NCBI RefSeq assembly: GCF_000585375.1
Contig: NZ_KK073874.1
Location: forward strand, 7,160,894 to 7,224,893
Reading direction: 5' to 3'
Source: Cryptosporangium arvum DSM 44712
Lineage (GTDB): Bacteria > Actinomycetota > Actinomycetes > Mycobacteriales > Cryptosporangiaceae
Length of the DNA stretch: 64,000 bases
The translations under genes were made by a program, and so were the position numbers. Below the pieces are notes generated by a model. The model saw only the letters and a list, made by a program, of their open reading frames with translations. It searched no databases and had not been told where the DNA came from. This document shows, in pieces, positions 17,017 to 28,122 of this stretch; the stretch's first letter is position 1, and each line of letters opens with the position of its first letter.

Positions 17017-18719
17017 CCACACACGCGGTGCGGGTCAATCAGCTCGGCTATCCCGCCGGGTGGCCGCTGGGCGCCACCGTGGTCTCCGATTCGCCGACGC
17101 CGCTGCGCTGGCAGCTCCGCGACCCGTCCGGAACCACCGCGGCGGCCGGCGAGACGAGCGTCCACGGCCCCGACCCCGCCGCCGGCGAGACCGTCCACAC
17201 GGTCACCACCACCGCACCGGCGAGCACGGACCCCACGGACTGGGTGCTCGTGGTGGACGGGGTGCAGAGCGCGCCGTTCGCGCTGGGGGCGCGGGCCGCC
17301 GACCGCTACCGCGACCTGGCCCGCGACGCCGCGCGCTTCCTCTACCTCCAGCGCAGCGGCACCCCGATCGCCGACCCGCGGTTCGGCCGCCCGGCCGGTC
17401 ACGTCGGCACCGCCCCGAACCGCGGCGACGGCTCGGTGGCGTGCCACCGAGCCGACTGCCCGCGTCGCCGCCTGCTGTTCGGCTGCCGCGGCCACGACCT
17501 CCGCGGCGGCTGGTACGACGCCGGCGACCACGGCAAGTACGCGGTCACCACGGCGGTGACGGTCTGGCTGCTGCAGCACGCGGTCGAGCGCTCCGGCGAC
17601 CCGAACCTTCTCGACGAGGCCCGCTGGGGCCTCGAGTTCCTGCTCTCCGCCCAGCTGCCGACCGGCGACCCCGACGCCGGCATGGTGTTCGCCGCCGTGC
17701 ACGACGCCCGCTGGACCGGCCTGCCGCTGCGCCCCGACGCGGACCCGCAGCCCCGCACGGTGCGGATACCGACCACCGCGGCGACGTACGGGCTGGCCGC
17801 GGTGGCCGCGCAGGCCGCGCGGGTCTGGGAGGTCCACGACCCGGTGTTCGCCGCGCGCTGCCGCACGGCGGCCGACCGGGCCTGGAACGCGGCCACGCAC
17901 AACCCGGTCGTGTACGCCACGGTCGCGGAGGCCGCCGACACCGGCGGCGGACCCTACGACGACAGCGACGTCCGGGACGAGCGGTACTGGGCCGCCGCCG
18001 AGCTCGCGGCGCTGACCGGCGCCGAGGAGTACCGGTACGCGATGCTGCACTCCGGGCTCGACCCGGTGGCCGCGGTGCACGAGGGCTTCGACTGGCGCTC
18101 GGTGTTGCCGCTGGCGCAGCTGACGCTCGCGCTCGGTCCGGGATGGACGGCCGCGTCGGCGGCGACCGGCGCGCGGGCGGTGCTCGCCACGGCGTCCGAG
18201 ATGCTGTTGACGACGATCGCCGCCGAAGGCCACGCCACGCCGTACGCGCCGCCCGACGGGCGGTACTGCTGGGGTTCGAACTCGCGTGTGCTGGCCCACG
18301 CGCTGACGCTCGCGGCCGCCGCCGACCACACCGGCGACGCGCGCTTCTTCGCCGGTGAGCTCGCCTGCCTCGACTACCTGCTCGGGCGGAACGCAACCGG
18401 CTTCAGCCAGGTCACCGGGTACGGCGCCCGGGCCGTGGCCCGCCCCCACCACCGGTTCTTCGCCCAGGCGATCGACCCGGCCTACCCGCCGGCGCCGCCC
18501 GGTGTGGTCGTGGGCGGCCCGAACAGCGGCCTCGACGACCCGGTGGCCGCCATGGCACGCAGCGGAGCGCCACCCCAGAAGTGCTGGATCGACGACCCGG
18601 GGTCCTGGGCCACCAACGAGGTGACGATCGGCTGGAACGCCGCGCTCGCCCTGGTCGCGAACCACGTGGCCACCCACCTGGCGCCGCCGCGCTCGTTAGG
18701 CACGCCCCGCGCGGCCTGA
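17013..18719 (+). CDS. Glycoside hydrolase family 9 protein without a signal peptide
   Basis: A 568-residue protein with a CelD_N-like immunoglobulin-type N-terminal domain (about 1-95) and a GH9 (alpha/alpha)6 barrel. The catalytic base motif is in GGWYDAGDHGKY (about 165). The later conserved RPHHRF and the acid-bearing NEVTIGWNAAL near the C-terminus are both present, so the enzyme should be active on beta-1,4-glucans or related glycans. Unusually, no signal peptide or carbohydrate-binding module is seen. The GTG start overlaps the SpoU stop and admits no upstream extension on this reading. A cytoplasmic role on imported oligosaccharides is one possibility. Confidence 0.88.
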   Translation: MTTHAVRVNQLGYPAGWPLGATVVSDSPTPLRWQLRDPSGTTAAAGETSVHGPDPAAGETVHTVTTTAPASTDPTDWVLVVDGVQSAPFALGARAADRYRDLARDAARFLYLQRSGTPIADPRFGRPAGHVGTAPNRGDGSVACHRADCPRRRLLFGCRGHDLRGGWYDAGDHGKYAVTTAVTVWLLQHAVERSGDPNLLDEARWGLEFLLSAQLPTGDPDAGMVFAAVHDARWTGLPLRPDADPQPRTVRIPTTAATYGLAAVAAQAARVWEVHDPVFAARCRTAADRAWNAATHNPVVYATVAEAADTGGGPYDDSDVRDERYWAAAELAALTGAEEYRYAMLHSGLDPVAAVHEGFDWRSVLPLAQLTLALGPGWTAASAATGARAVLATASEMLLTTIAAEGHATPYAPPDGRYCWGSNSRVLAHALTLAAAADHTGDARFFAGELACLDYLLGRNATGFSQVTGYGARAVARPHHRFFAQAIDPAYPPAPPGVVVGGPNSGLDDPVAAMARSGAPPQKCWIDDPGSWATNEVTIGWNAALALVANHVATHLAPPRSLGTPRAA

Positions 18720-18725
18720 CCCGAG

Positions 18726-21125
18726 CTAAGGGCCGGCCGGGCTCTCTGCGGCGAGTAGTCCGTCGAGTTCTCCCGCGCCCACCGGCTTGGAGTACAGGAA
18801 GCCCTGCGCGCGGTCGCACCGCAGCTCGCGCAGCGTGTCCGCGCGTTCGCTGGTCTCCACCCCCTCGGCCACCGTCGACAACCCGAGCGAGTGCGAGAGC
18901 TGCAGGATCGCCTTGGTCAGCGCGGTGTCCTCGCTGTCGGCCCCGTCCGGGCCGTCCATGCTGAACGCCCGGTCGATCTTCAGGATGTCGACCGGCAGGC
19001 GACGCAGGTACGACAGCGACGAGTACCCGGTGCCGAAGTCGTCGATCGCGATCCGGATACCGCGCGCACGCAGCTGCTCGAGCCGCTTCACGACCGCGTC
19101 GGTCTCGGCGGCGGTCGCGGCGATCATCGTCGACTCGGTGATCTCCAGGACGAGCGCCTGCGGCGGCAGCCCGCTGAAGCGGAGCGCGCCGATCACGGTC
19201 GAGACGAACTCGGGGTCGCGCAGCTGGGCGGTGGCCACGTTCACCGCGACCGAGATGCCGAACCGGGCGTACCAGTCGGCCGCGTCGACGCACGCCTGGC
19301 TCAGCACCCAGGCGCCGATCGGCACGATCAGCCCGCTCTCCTCGGCGACCGGCACGAACTCCGTCGGCGACATCCGGCCCTGCCCCGGCATGTCCCAGCG
19401 CAGCAGCGCCTCCACCGAGCTGATCCGCTCGGTGACCAGGTCGACGACCGGCTGGTACTCCAGCACGAACTCGCCGCCGGCCACCGCGCGGCGCAGCCCG
19501 GCGAGCAGCTCGACCTTGTCCAGGTGCGCGGTGCGCAGCTCCTGGCGGTAGGGCACGACCTGGTCCTTGCCGGCCCCCTTGGCCGCGTAGAGCGCGAGGT
19601 CCGCGTTACGCAGCACGTCGCTCGGCGTCGCCGTGCCGCTGCCGACGTAGAGCCCGACGCTCGTCGTCATGTAGAGGTCGTGCGCGGCGACGTGGAAAGG
19701 AGTGCGGAGCGCGTCGGTGAGGCGCTGTCCGACCCCCAGCGCCGCCGTCTCGTCGGTGTCGCCGAGCAGGACGGCGAACTCGTCGCCGCCGAGCCGGGCG
19801 AGCAGGGCGCCGTCGGGCAGCGCTTCGCTGAACCGGCCCGCCGCCTGGACCAGCAGTTCGTCGCCGACCGGGTGCCCGTGGGTGTCGTTGACGTCCTTGA
19901 ACCCGTCGAGGTCGATCAGCAGCAGCGCGTACGACCGGTCGCCGTCCGTCTCCGGCTGGGCGTCGGCCAGTACCCGGTCGAGGGCCTCGGTGAGCTTGGC
20001 CCGGTTGGCCAGCCCGGTCAGCGGGTCGTGCAGCGCCCGGTAGGTCAGCTGGCTCTGCAGGGCCTGCTGCTCGGCCAGGGCCGACCCGAGCGCGGCCGCC
20101 TGCGCGGCCTGCTCCTGCTCGCGCCGGAACGACTCGCGGGCCTGACCGGCGCTCCGGATCGCCAGATAGAAACAGAACAGCGTGGTGACGGTCACCGGGT
20201 AGCCGACGTCGATGAGCGGGTCGAGCTCCCACTCGTTCACCGAGGCCAGCACGGTGTAGACCGGGTAGACGAAGACCGTGAGGCCGAGCAGCGTCAGCTT
20301 CGCCCGCCCGGTCGGGCGCTGTCCGTCCAGCGGTGGCCGCCGATCGGTGACCGAGGGATGCCAGGCCGCGACGGCCATCAGCAAGTACCCGCTGAGCACG
20401 ATGGCGCCGGGAGCGCCGGTCGCCACGACCCCGGTCGGCTGCCCACCGGTGACGCTCCGGAGCAGGTCACCGACCAGGAAGAACAACGACGCCAGGCCGA
20501 CGAGCAGCTGAGTGGTGTTCCGGATCGACACCGTGAACACCATCACGGCCATCACGAGCAGCAGCAGGTCGCCCAGCACGAACGCGAACGCGCTCAACCG
20601 GGCGTCGTCGGGCTCCCCGCGCAGGTAGGGCACCGCGAACAGCAGGTAGAGCACCAGGCTCACGCTGTAGCTGACCGCCAGGCCGTCGACGACCCGGTGG
20701 GTGCGGTAGCCGCCGCCCCGGGCGATGATGCCGACCAGCCCGGCCACCAGCAGCGGGAACGACAGGATCCGGAACGCCTGCGTGGCCGTCATCGGCACGC
20801 CCGGCAGGGCCGCCGCGTTCGGCACCGCCTGGTAGATGACCAGGCCGGTCAGCCGGGTGGCGAGCCCGGCACCGAGCAGGAGCCAGGGCCAGACCGGAGC
20901 CGGCCGGTGGACGGCGATCCCCACCCAGAGGGCGAGCACCGCGCACAGCGCGGTCGCGACGTAGGAGCGCGGCGACTGCGGCCCGGGGGCGGCGAGCAAC
21001 AGCCAGGGCACGACGAGCGCGGCCACCGAACCGGCGAGCCAATGCGTCCGCCGACGAGCGACGGCCTGCTCCGCGGCGTGCGCGACGCCGTCCAGCGGCG
21101 TGGACACGCCGGCACGGGTGCGCAC
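18726..21125 (-). CDS. Membrane-bound GGDEF-EAL bifunctional c-di-GMP protein
   Basis: A protein of about 799 residues. GTG at 21125 is chosen because GAAGG precedes it by seven bases; another GTG at 21161 lacks a ribosome site. The N-terminal about 330 residues contain roughly eight to ten hydrophobic segments. A GGDEF domain follows (about 375-535, with LARLGGDEFAVLLGD, active-site loop intact). A C-terminal EAL domain (about 555-795) has SVEALLRW, LEITEST, IAIDDFGTGYSSLSYL, ILKIDR and VAEGVET, all metal and catalytic residues present. It could make or degrade c-di-GMP. It lies directly downstream of a second, similar gene on the same strand. Confidence 0.92.
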   Translation of the reverse strand: MRTRAGVSTPLDGVAHAAEQAVARRRTHWLAGSVAALVVPWLLLAAPGPQSPRSYVATALCAVLALWVGIAVHRPAPVWPWLLLGAGLATRLTGLVIYQAVPNAAALPGVPMTATQAFRILSFPLLVAGLVGIIARGGGYRTHRVVDGLAVSYSVSLVLYLLFAVPYLRGEPDDARLSAFAFVLGDLLLLVMAVMVFTVSIRNTTQLLVGLASLFFLVGDLLRSVTGGQPTGVVATGAPGAIVLSGYLLMAVAAWHPSVTDRRPPLDGQRPTGRAKLTLLGLTVFVYPVYTVLASVNEWELDPLIDVGYPVTVTTLFCFYLAIRSAGQARESFRREQEQAAQAAALGSALAEQQALQSQLTYRALHDPLTGLANRAKLTEALDRVLADAQPETDGDRSYALLLIDLDGFKDVNDTHGHPVGDELLVQAAGRFSEALPDGALLARLGGDEFAVLLGDTDETAALGVGQRLTDALRTPFHVAAHDLYMTTSVGLYVGSGTATPSDVLRNADLALYAAKGAGKDQVVPYRQELRTAHLDKVELLAGLRRAVAGGEFVLEYQPVVDLVTERISSVEALLRWDMPGQGRMSPTEFVPVAEESGLIVPIGAWVLSQACVDAADWYARFGISVAVNVATAQLRDPEFVSTVIGALRFSGLPPQALVLEITESTMIAATAAETDAVVKRLEQLRARGIRIAIDDFGTGYSSLSYLRRLPVDILKIDRAFSMDGPDGADSEDTALTKAILQLSHSLGLSTVAEGVETSERADTLRELRCDRAQGFLYSKPVGAGELDGLLAAESPAGP

Positions 21126-21199
21126 GACCAGACCTTCGGTCGGCGCAGTCTGGGTCTGCACGATTGTCTGTACGGACGCACAGCACCCGACCTGACGGT

Positions 21200-23503
21200 T
21201 TACTCCGACCTTTGACTCAACAGCTCCGGCGTGTCGCGCGCCGCGCGGCGGCCGGGACGGCCGGCCAGGAACGTCTCGACGGCCGACGCGGGCAGCGGCG
21301 GGGTGAAGTAGTCGCCCTGCATGAGGCGGCAACCCAACTCGCGCAGCCACTCGACCCGGTCGGCGCTCTCGACCCGTTCGGCCACCGCACGCAACCCGAG
21401 CGTCCGGCAGATCTCCAGGACCGCGCGGGTCAGCGCGGCGTCGACCAGCGGGTCGGACGGGGCGTCCAGCTCCCCGGCCCGGCCGAGCGCGGGATCGAGT
21501 TTCAGCACGTCGACCGGTATCTGACGCAGCAAAGCGAGCGACGACTGCCCGGTACCGAAGTCATCGACGGCGATCCGCACCCCGGTCCCACGCAGCTCGG
21601 TGACGCGTGCCGCGAGCGCGGCGGTGTCCCCGCTCACCGCCGACTCGGTCAGCTCCAGCACCAGCGCGTGCGCCGGCAGGCCGGTCTCGGTCAGCACCGA
21701 GTGGACCAGGTCGGGAAGCCCCGGGTCGAGCATGAGCCGCGCCGAGACGTTCACCGCGACGCCGACGCCGTACCGCTCGTACCACGGCCGCGCCTCGGCA
21801 CACGCGGTCCGCAGCGCCCAGGTGCCGATCGGCACGCTCAGGCCGGCGGTCTCGGCCACCGGGAGGAATTCGCGGGACGGCACGGGCTCCCGGCCGGGCG
21901 GGGCCCAGCGGATCAGCGCCTCCACGACCGTCGGGCGGCCGGTGAACACGTCGATCGACGGCTGGTAGTGCAGGACGAACTCGTCGCGGGTGACGGCCTC
22001 GTGCAGCCCGGCGGCCAGCGCCGCCCGCTCGGCGTGCGCCGCGCTCAGCGTCGCGGAGAACACCGACACCTGGTTCTTGCCGTTCTGCTTCGCGGCGTAG
22101 AGCGCGAGGTCGGCGTCGCGCAGCAGGACGCCGGACAGCCCGACGCGCATGTCCTCGCCGATCACCCGGGCCCCGATGCTCGCGGTCACGCACAGCTCCC
22201 GGCCCTCGACCGGGTAGGGCTCCGCCACGACCTCGACGATCCGCCGGCCGAGCGCCACCGTTCCGGCCCGGTCGGCCCGGCCCAGCAGGATCGCGAACTC
22301 ATCACCGCCGAGCCGGGCGACCACCGTGTCGGTGGCCGCCGCCGTGGCGTCGGCCCGGACCGCGGCGGATAGGCGATCGGCGGCGAGCCGGAGCAGGGCG
22401 TCACCGGCCGGATGGCCGAAGCCGTCGTTGACGGCCTTGAAGCCGTCCAGGTCGAGCAGGAGCAACGCGGGCCGGCTCCCCGACGGGAGCGCCGCCAGCG
22501 CATCGGTGAGCGCACCCCGGTTCGCCAGCCCGGTCAGCGCGTCACGCAGCGCACGCACCCGGGCGTCGGTGGCCTGCAGGTGCACCCGCAGCAGCAGCGC
22601 GATCGAGAGCACCGCCATGCCGGCCACCGGGACGACCACGTTGCGCCACGGGTCCAGCGGCGAGATCGTCAGCGCCGAGATCGTCAGCGCGATCGGTGGG
22701 GCCACGACCGCGACCAGGAACAGCGGGATCCGGGCGTTCGAACCACCCGCCGGCGGCGCGGGCACGCCGGCGGCGTGCAGCACCCACCAGCGCGACGCGG
22801 TCGCCGTGATGACGGCGGCGGCCAGCGTGACGGTCAGGGCCCACCCCGGGTCCTCGCGTTCGAACAGCGGACCCCACCAGAACAGGCTCGAGACCAGCAC
22901 CAGCCCGATCGCGGCGACCAGCAGCCCGGTCTCGGCCCGCCCGTCCGCCACCAGCACGAGCCGGAGCACCGCCACCCACCCGGCCAGCGAGATCACCGTG
23001 AGCAGCACGACGGTGGCCAGCGCGCTCGGGCCGGAGGGCAGCACGACCACCCGCGAACCGACGAGCGTCGCCACGCTGGTGCCGATGCCGAAGCCGACCA
23101 CGGTCAGGTCGACCAGCCCACCCCGGGCCGGCGTCAGGTTGGTCGCCCGGTGCAGCCGGACCAGGCCGACGACCACGGTCGTGAGCCCGCCGAGGTGGAG
23201 CAGGAACGCCAGCAGCGGATCGGGCTCTCCACCGGCCGAGAGGCGGACGGCGAGCGCCCCGTCGCCCAGCACGATGACCGTGATCCCGATCAGCGTCATC
23301 GGCGCGCCCGGGGCCGAGTAGCCGATCTCGGCGACCTGGTCCTGCAACGTGGTGAAGATCAGCCAGAGAACGACCGACGCGTAGAGCGAGACCGCCAGCT
23401 GGACCGGTACGAAAGGCAGCACACAGAGCGGTAGGGCGCCCACGAGTGGACGCCCCAAGCCGCGCAAAGGACCCGGGAGCCCCAGTGGTCGCGCTTTCGG
23501 CAC
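21200..23503 (-). CDS. Second membrane-bound GGDEF-EAL protein
   Basis: A 767-residue protein from a GTG start. The N-terminal about 310 residues are membrane-spanning. The GGDEF domain (about 330-490) has an intact ARLGGDEFAILLG loop. The EAL domain (about 510-755) keeps VEALIRW, LELTESA and DDFGTGQSS but departs at KLDPAL (usually K-I/L-D-R/K) and AERVES (usually AEGVE). Its phosphodiesterase activity may therefore be weaker than that of the downstream paralogue. A TATACAG-like sequence lies just upstream of the start on this strand and could be part of its promoter. The 75-base gap to the next gene suggests co-transcription. Confidence 0.9.
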   Translation of the reverse strand: MPKARPLGLPGPLRGLGRPLVGALPLCVLPFVPVQLAVSLYASVVLWLIFTTLQDQVAEIGYSAPGAPMTLIGITVIVLGDGALAVRLSAGGEPDPLLAFLLHLGGLTTVVVGLVRLHRATNLTPARGGLVDLTVVGFGIGTSVATLVGSRVVVLPSGPSALATVVLLTVISLAGWVAVLRLVLVADGRAETGLLVAAIGLVLVSSLFWWGPLFEREDPGWALTVTLAAAVITATASRWWVLHAAGVPAPPAGGSNARIPLFLVAVVAPPIALTISALTISPLDPWRNVVVPVAGMAVLSIALLLRVHLQATDARVRALRDALTGLANRGALTDALAALPSGSRPALLLLDLDGFKAVNDGFGHPAGDALLRLAADRLSAAVRADATAAATDTVVARLGGDEFAILLGRADRAGTVALGRRIVEVVAEPYPVEGRELCVTASIGARVIGEDMRVGLSGVLLRDADLALYAAKQNGKNQVSVFSATLSAAHAERAALAAGLHEAVTRDEFVLHYQPSIDVFTGRPTVVEALIRWAPPGREPVPSREFLPVAETAGLSVPIGTWALRTACAEARPWYERYGVGVAVNVSARLMLDPGLPDLVHSVLTETGLPAHALVLELTESAVSGDTAALAARVTELRGTGVRIAVDDFGTGQSSLALLRQIPVDVLKLDPALGRAGELDAPSDPLVDAALTRAVLEICRTLGLRAVAERVESADRVEWLRELGCRLMQGDYFTPPLPASAVETFLAGRPGRRAARDTPELLSQRSE

Positions 23504-23540
23504 GCCTTTAGCTATACAGGGCTCACGCTGAGTTAGATAG

Positions 23541-23570
23541 CACGAAGGGCCCCTCGCGGGGCCCTTCGTG
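23541..23570. terminator. Intrinsic-type hairpin terminator after lon
   Basis: A perfect 13-bp stem, CACGAAGGGCCCC and GGGGCCCTTCGTG, with a four-base TCGC loop. It starts four bases beyond the lon stop. There is no real T-tract on either side, as is common in actinomycetes. It separates lon from the GGDEF-EAL pair on the same strand. Confidence 0.85.
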
Positions 23571-23574
23571 TTGT

Positions 23575-26001
<2,427 letters not shown>

Positions 26002-26026
26002 CGCCGTACCTCATAGCAGTCGGAAG

Positions 26027-26045
26027 TTGAGTGCACCCGACTCAA
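26027..26045. promoter_or_regulatory. HAIR element (HspR operator) upstream of lon
   Basis: TTGAGTGCACCCGACTCAA is an exact TTGAGT-N7-ACTCAA inverted repeat, the core of the HspR-associated inverted repeat (CTTGAGT-N7-ACTCAAG). It begins 26 bases before the lon start codon, where a repressor would block transcription or early elongation. HspR repression of lon is known in Streptomyces; its operation here is inferred. Confidence 0.88.
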
Positions 26046-26507
26046 TGCTTACAGCGTTGCGGTCATTCCCGCGGGGGTGGATGTTCGCTGTGAGCGGATG
26101 TTCCAGGCGGAATCGCCCGGGCGGATCGGACCACCCCGCGGACCGCGAGGCGCGAGAGCTACCGAAGTTCCGTTGCGGCTCAGCTGCTTCTGAAGCCCTG
26201 TCCGCGCGCTCGGGAGGAAGTCGAAGGCGCTGAGCCGTGCGGTGGCCGGGGTAGTGAAATGCCGCCGCCGAGCTACGCAGCCGATCAGCGGCCGGGTGGA
26301 GACCATGGTCCGGGCGTCGTGGCGATGCCGCCATCACTACGGTCGCGCGGCATCTCTGGCGCGCGATCACGGCCGAGCCGCGACGGTCGGCTTCCGGATC
26401 CGGCTGCTCGCACGCTGTTGCCCCTGATCATCAACGACGGACGCCGCAATGCGCCTGTCTGAGCCGACCCGCACCCATTCGCCCAATGGATCGCGCACGA
26501 AGGCGGG
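26046..26507. other. Intergenic region upstream of lon with no supported gene
   Basis: Several short frames are open on both strands, but none has a ribosome site, a recognisable domain or consistent codon bias. The proximal part should hold the lon promoter on the minus strand. Composition is slightly less GC-rich than neighbouring genes. It may include gene remnants, but none can be named. Confidence 0.5.
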
Positions 26508-26768
26508 TCAGACGGCTATCGCCGAGCGCACGGAGGGATCCTCGGGGCCGGTTGTCGGCTCGCCGGCCCGGTTGAGGACCTCGATGGCCCAGCGCCAGCG
26601 TTTGCAGGGCCACGGTGGCGCCGACGGGCCCACCGCGCAGGTCAGGTACGGGCATTCACCTCGGTGGTCGGGTCGGTGCAGCTCGCGGAAGAGCTGCGCG
26701 GTCTCGATCTGTTCGGCGTCCGGGTTCTCTGGCAGGACGAAGCCTCCGCTTTCCATGCCGACGATCAT
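26508..26768 (-). CDS. Small Cys/Trp-containing protein (WPC type), copy 1
   Basis: A protein of up to 86 residues; starts at ATG 26768 or ATG 26756 are both possible and neither has a good ribosome site. The core contains ETAQLFRELHRP, two cysteines in GECPYLTC, and then PPWPCKRWRWAIEVL followed by GEPTTGPED. The second small protein at 28119-28337 shares ETA-x-x-L, WPC-x-R-x-RWA and GE-x-x-T-x-PED in the same order. The two are thus paralogues, which supports both being real genes. No family or function is recognised. The cysteines and Trp-rich patch might bind metal or another protein. It is divergent from the GntR gene. Confidence 0.6.
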   Translation of the reverse strand: MIVGMESGGFVLPENPDAEQIETAQLFRELHRPDHRGECPYLTCAVGPSAPPWPCKRWRWAIEVLNRAGEPTTGPEDPSVRSAIAV

Positions 26769-26813
26769 ACGACAGGTCGTACCTACGTGTCGACGAGATG
26801 TCGTAGAAACGAC
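26768..26813. promoter_or_regulatory. Paired palindromes, candidate GntR-type operators
   Basis: Two inverted repeats sharing GTCGT half-sites lie between the divergent WPC gene and the GntR gene: TACGAC-AG-GTCGTA (26768-26781) and GTCGT-AGAA-ACGAC (26800-26813). A TATAGC hexamer at 26818-26823 could be the -10 of the GntR gene and would give a nearly leaderless transcript starting at the ATG (26833). Autoregulation by the adjacent GntR protein is inferred. Confidence 0.55.
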
Positions 26814-26832
26814 TCCCTATAGCGTCCGCCGC

Positions 26833-27571
26833 ATGATCGATCCGCACGGGGACCGGGCCGTCTACCGTCAGCTGGCCGACCAGCTGCGCGCGAACATCAA
26901 CAGCGGCGAGTACGGGCCGGGGAGCGGCGATCCCCTCCGAGGCCACGTTGATGCAGCGCTACGGCGTCGCCCGTAACACCGTGCGGCTGGCGATGGTGAT
27001 GCTCCGCGAGGAGGGTCTGGTGGTCACCCACCACGGCCGCGGCACGTTCGTCCGCGAGTCGCTCCCGATCCGCACGATCTCGTCGGAGCGGTACCGGGCG
27101 GCGCTGACGTCTCCGGAGCCGGGCGAGTACCGCTCCGAGGTCACCCACCAGGAGATCCCGGCCACCGCCCAGGTCGCCGGCCTGCTCGACGTCCCCGTCG
27201 GCACGCCGGTGCTGGAGCGGCGGATCCTCTTCCTCGACGGCAGCCTGCCGCAGCAGCTGAGCACGTCCTACATCCCGGCGGAGCTGGTCGCGGGTACGCC
27301 GGTGGCCGATCCGCAGCGCGAACCGTGGGCCGGCGGCACGATCGCCGCCCTGGCCGGCATCGACGTGCGGGTCACGTCGGTGCGCGAGCTGGTCCGCGCC
27401 CGGATGCCGCTGCCCGACGAGACCCGTTCGCTCGCGGTCGCGGTCGGCACGCCGATGCTCACGGTCACCCGCACGATGTTCGCGGGCGACCGGCCGGTCG
27501 AGGCCGCGGTGGACATCGTCGTGCCTGGTGACCGGGGCGAGTTGGAGTACCGGATCGACCTCGACGATTGA
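26833..27571 (+). pseudogene. GntR/HutC-family regulator interrupted by a single-base frameshift
   Basis: The gene would encode about 245 residues: a winged-helix GntR domain (about 1-70) and a UTRA effector domain (about 85-240). The first frame reads MIDPHGDRAVYRQLADQL and on to NSGEYGPG, then runs off-frame and stops at 26976. The second frame resumes as AAIPSEATLMQRYGVARN. Removing the A at 26923 joins them exactly as GPG-AAIPSEATL, the expected GntR sequence. This is either a real inactivating mutation inside the DNA-binding domain or an assembly error. Internal reinitiation would give a UTRA protein without a complete HTH. Two palindromes just upstream are candidate operators. Confidence 0.8.
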
Positions 27572-27600
27572 ATTTCCGGTGAGCGGGCAGTGTCGCTGAC

Positions 27601-28122
27601 ATGACCGCCGATTCGCTCACCGACCGGGCTCTGGGTGACCCTCCGCGCGAAGAGTCCGAGGCCCAGCGGCTCGACCGCAACTTGAACGAACTGCTGCAGG
27701 AACTGCGTGTCGCGCAGACCGGCGTGCAGATCCTGTTCGCGTTCTTACTCACGCTGGTGTTCCAGCAGCGTTTCTCCGAGGTGGACGCGTTCGGCCGCTC
27801 CGTCTACATCGGTGCGCTCGGCTGCGCGTTACTCTCGAGCGGCTTCCTCATCGCTCCGGTCGGCTATCACCGTCTGGTGTTCCGGCGCGCGATGAAAGGT
27901 GAGGTCGTCCGCACCGCGAACGTGTTCGCGCTGATCGGCTTGGCGTTCCTGTCGGTCGCGCTCGGCGGTGCGCTGACCGTCATCCTCGACGTGATGTTCA
28001 GCAAGGAGACGGCGATGGTCGGCGGCGCCGTCGCGCTGGTGTTCCTGGCCGTGCTGTGGTTCGCGATCCCCTGGGTGCGGGTGCGCGCCAAGCGCGGCGA
28101 CTCCGGCGCCGAGGGCCACTAG
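27601..28122 (+). CDS. DUF6328 family membrane protein
   Basis: A 173-residue protein with a short charged N-terminus, then RLDRNLNELLQELRVAQTGVQ, which is the hallmark of DUF6328. Four hydrophobic segments follow at about 42-58, 72-88, 108-130 and 138-156, with a basic C-terminus. This family of small four-helix membrane proteins is common in actinobacteria and has no known function. It lies 29 bases after the frameshifted GntR gene. Its stop overlaps the convergent WPC-type gene by four bases. Regulation by the GntR protein is possible but unproven. Confidence 0.85.
   Translation: MTADSLTDRALGDPPREESEAQRLDRNLNELLQELRVAQTGVQILFAFLLTLVFQQRFSEVDAFGRSVYIGALGCALLSSGFLIAPVGYHRLVFRRAMKGEVVRTANVFALIGLAFLSVALGGALTVILDVMFSKETAMVGGAVALVFLAVLWFAIPWVRVRAKRGDSGAEGH

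Noticed and set aside
22737-22750. GTTCGAAC sequence as a second SOS box
   Set aside because: Only a short palindrome inside the GGDEF-EAL coding region; the spaced TCGAAC-N4-GTTCGA pattern is absent.
26011-26370. Minus-strand open frame upstream of lon
   Set aside because: It overlaps the HAIR element and the expected lon promoter, and shows no recognisable protein features.
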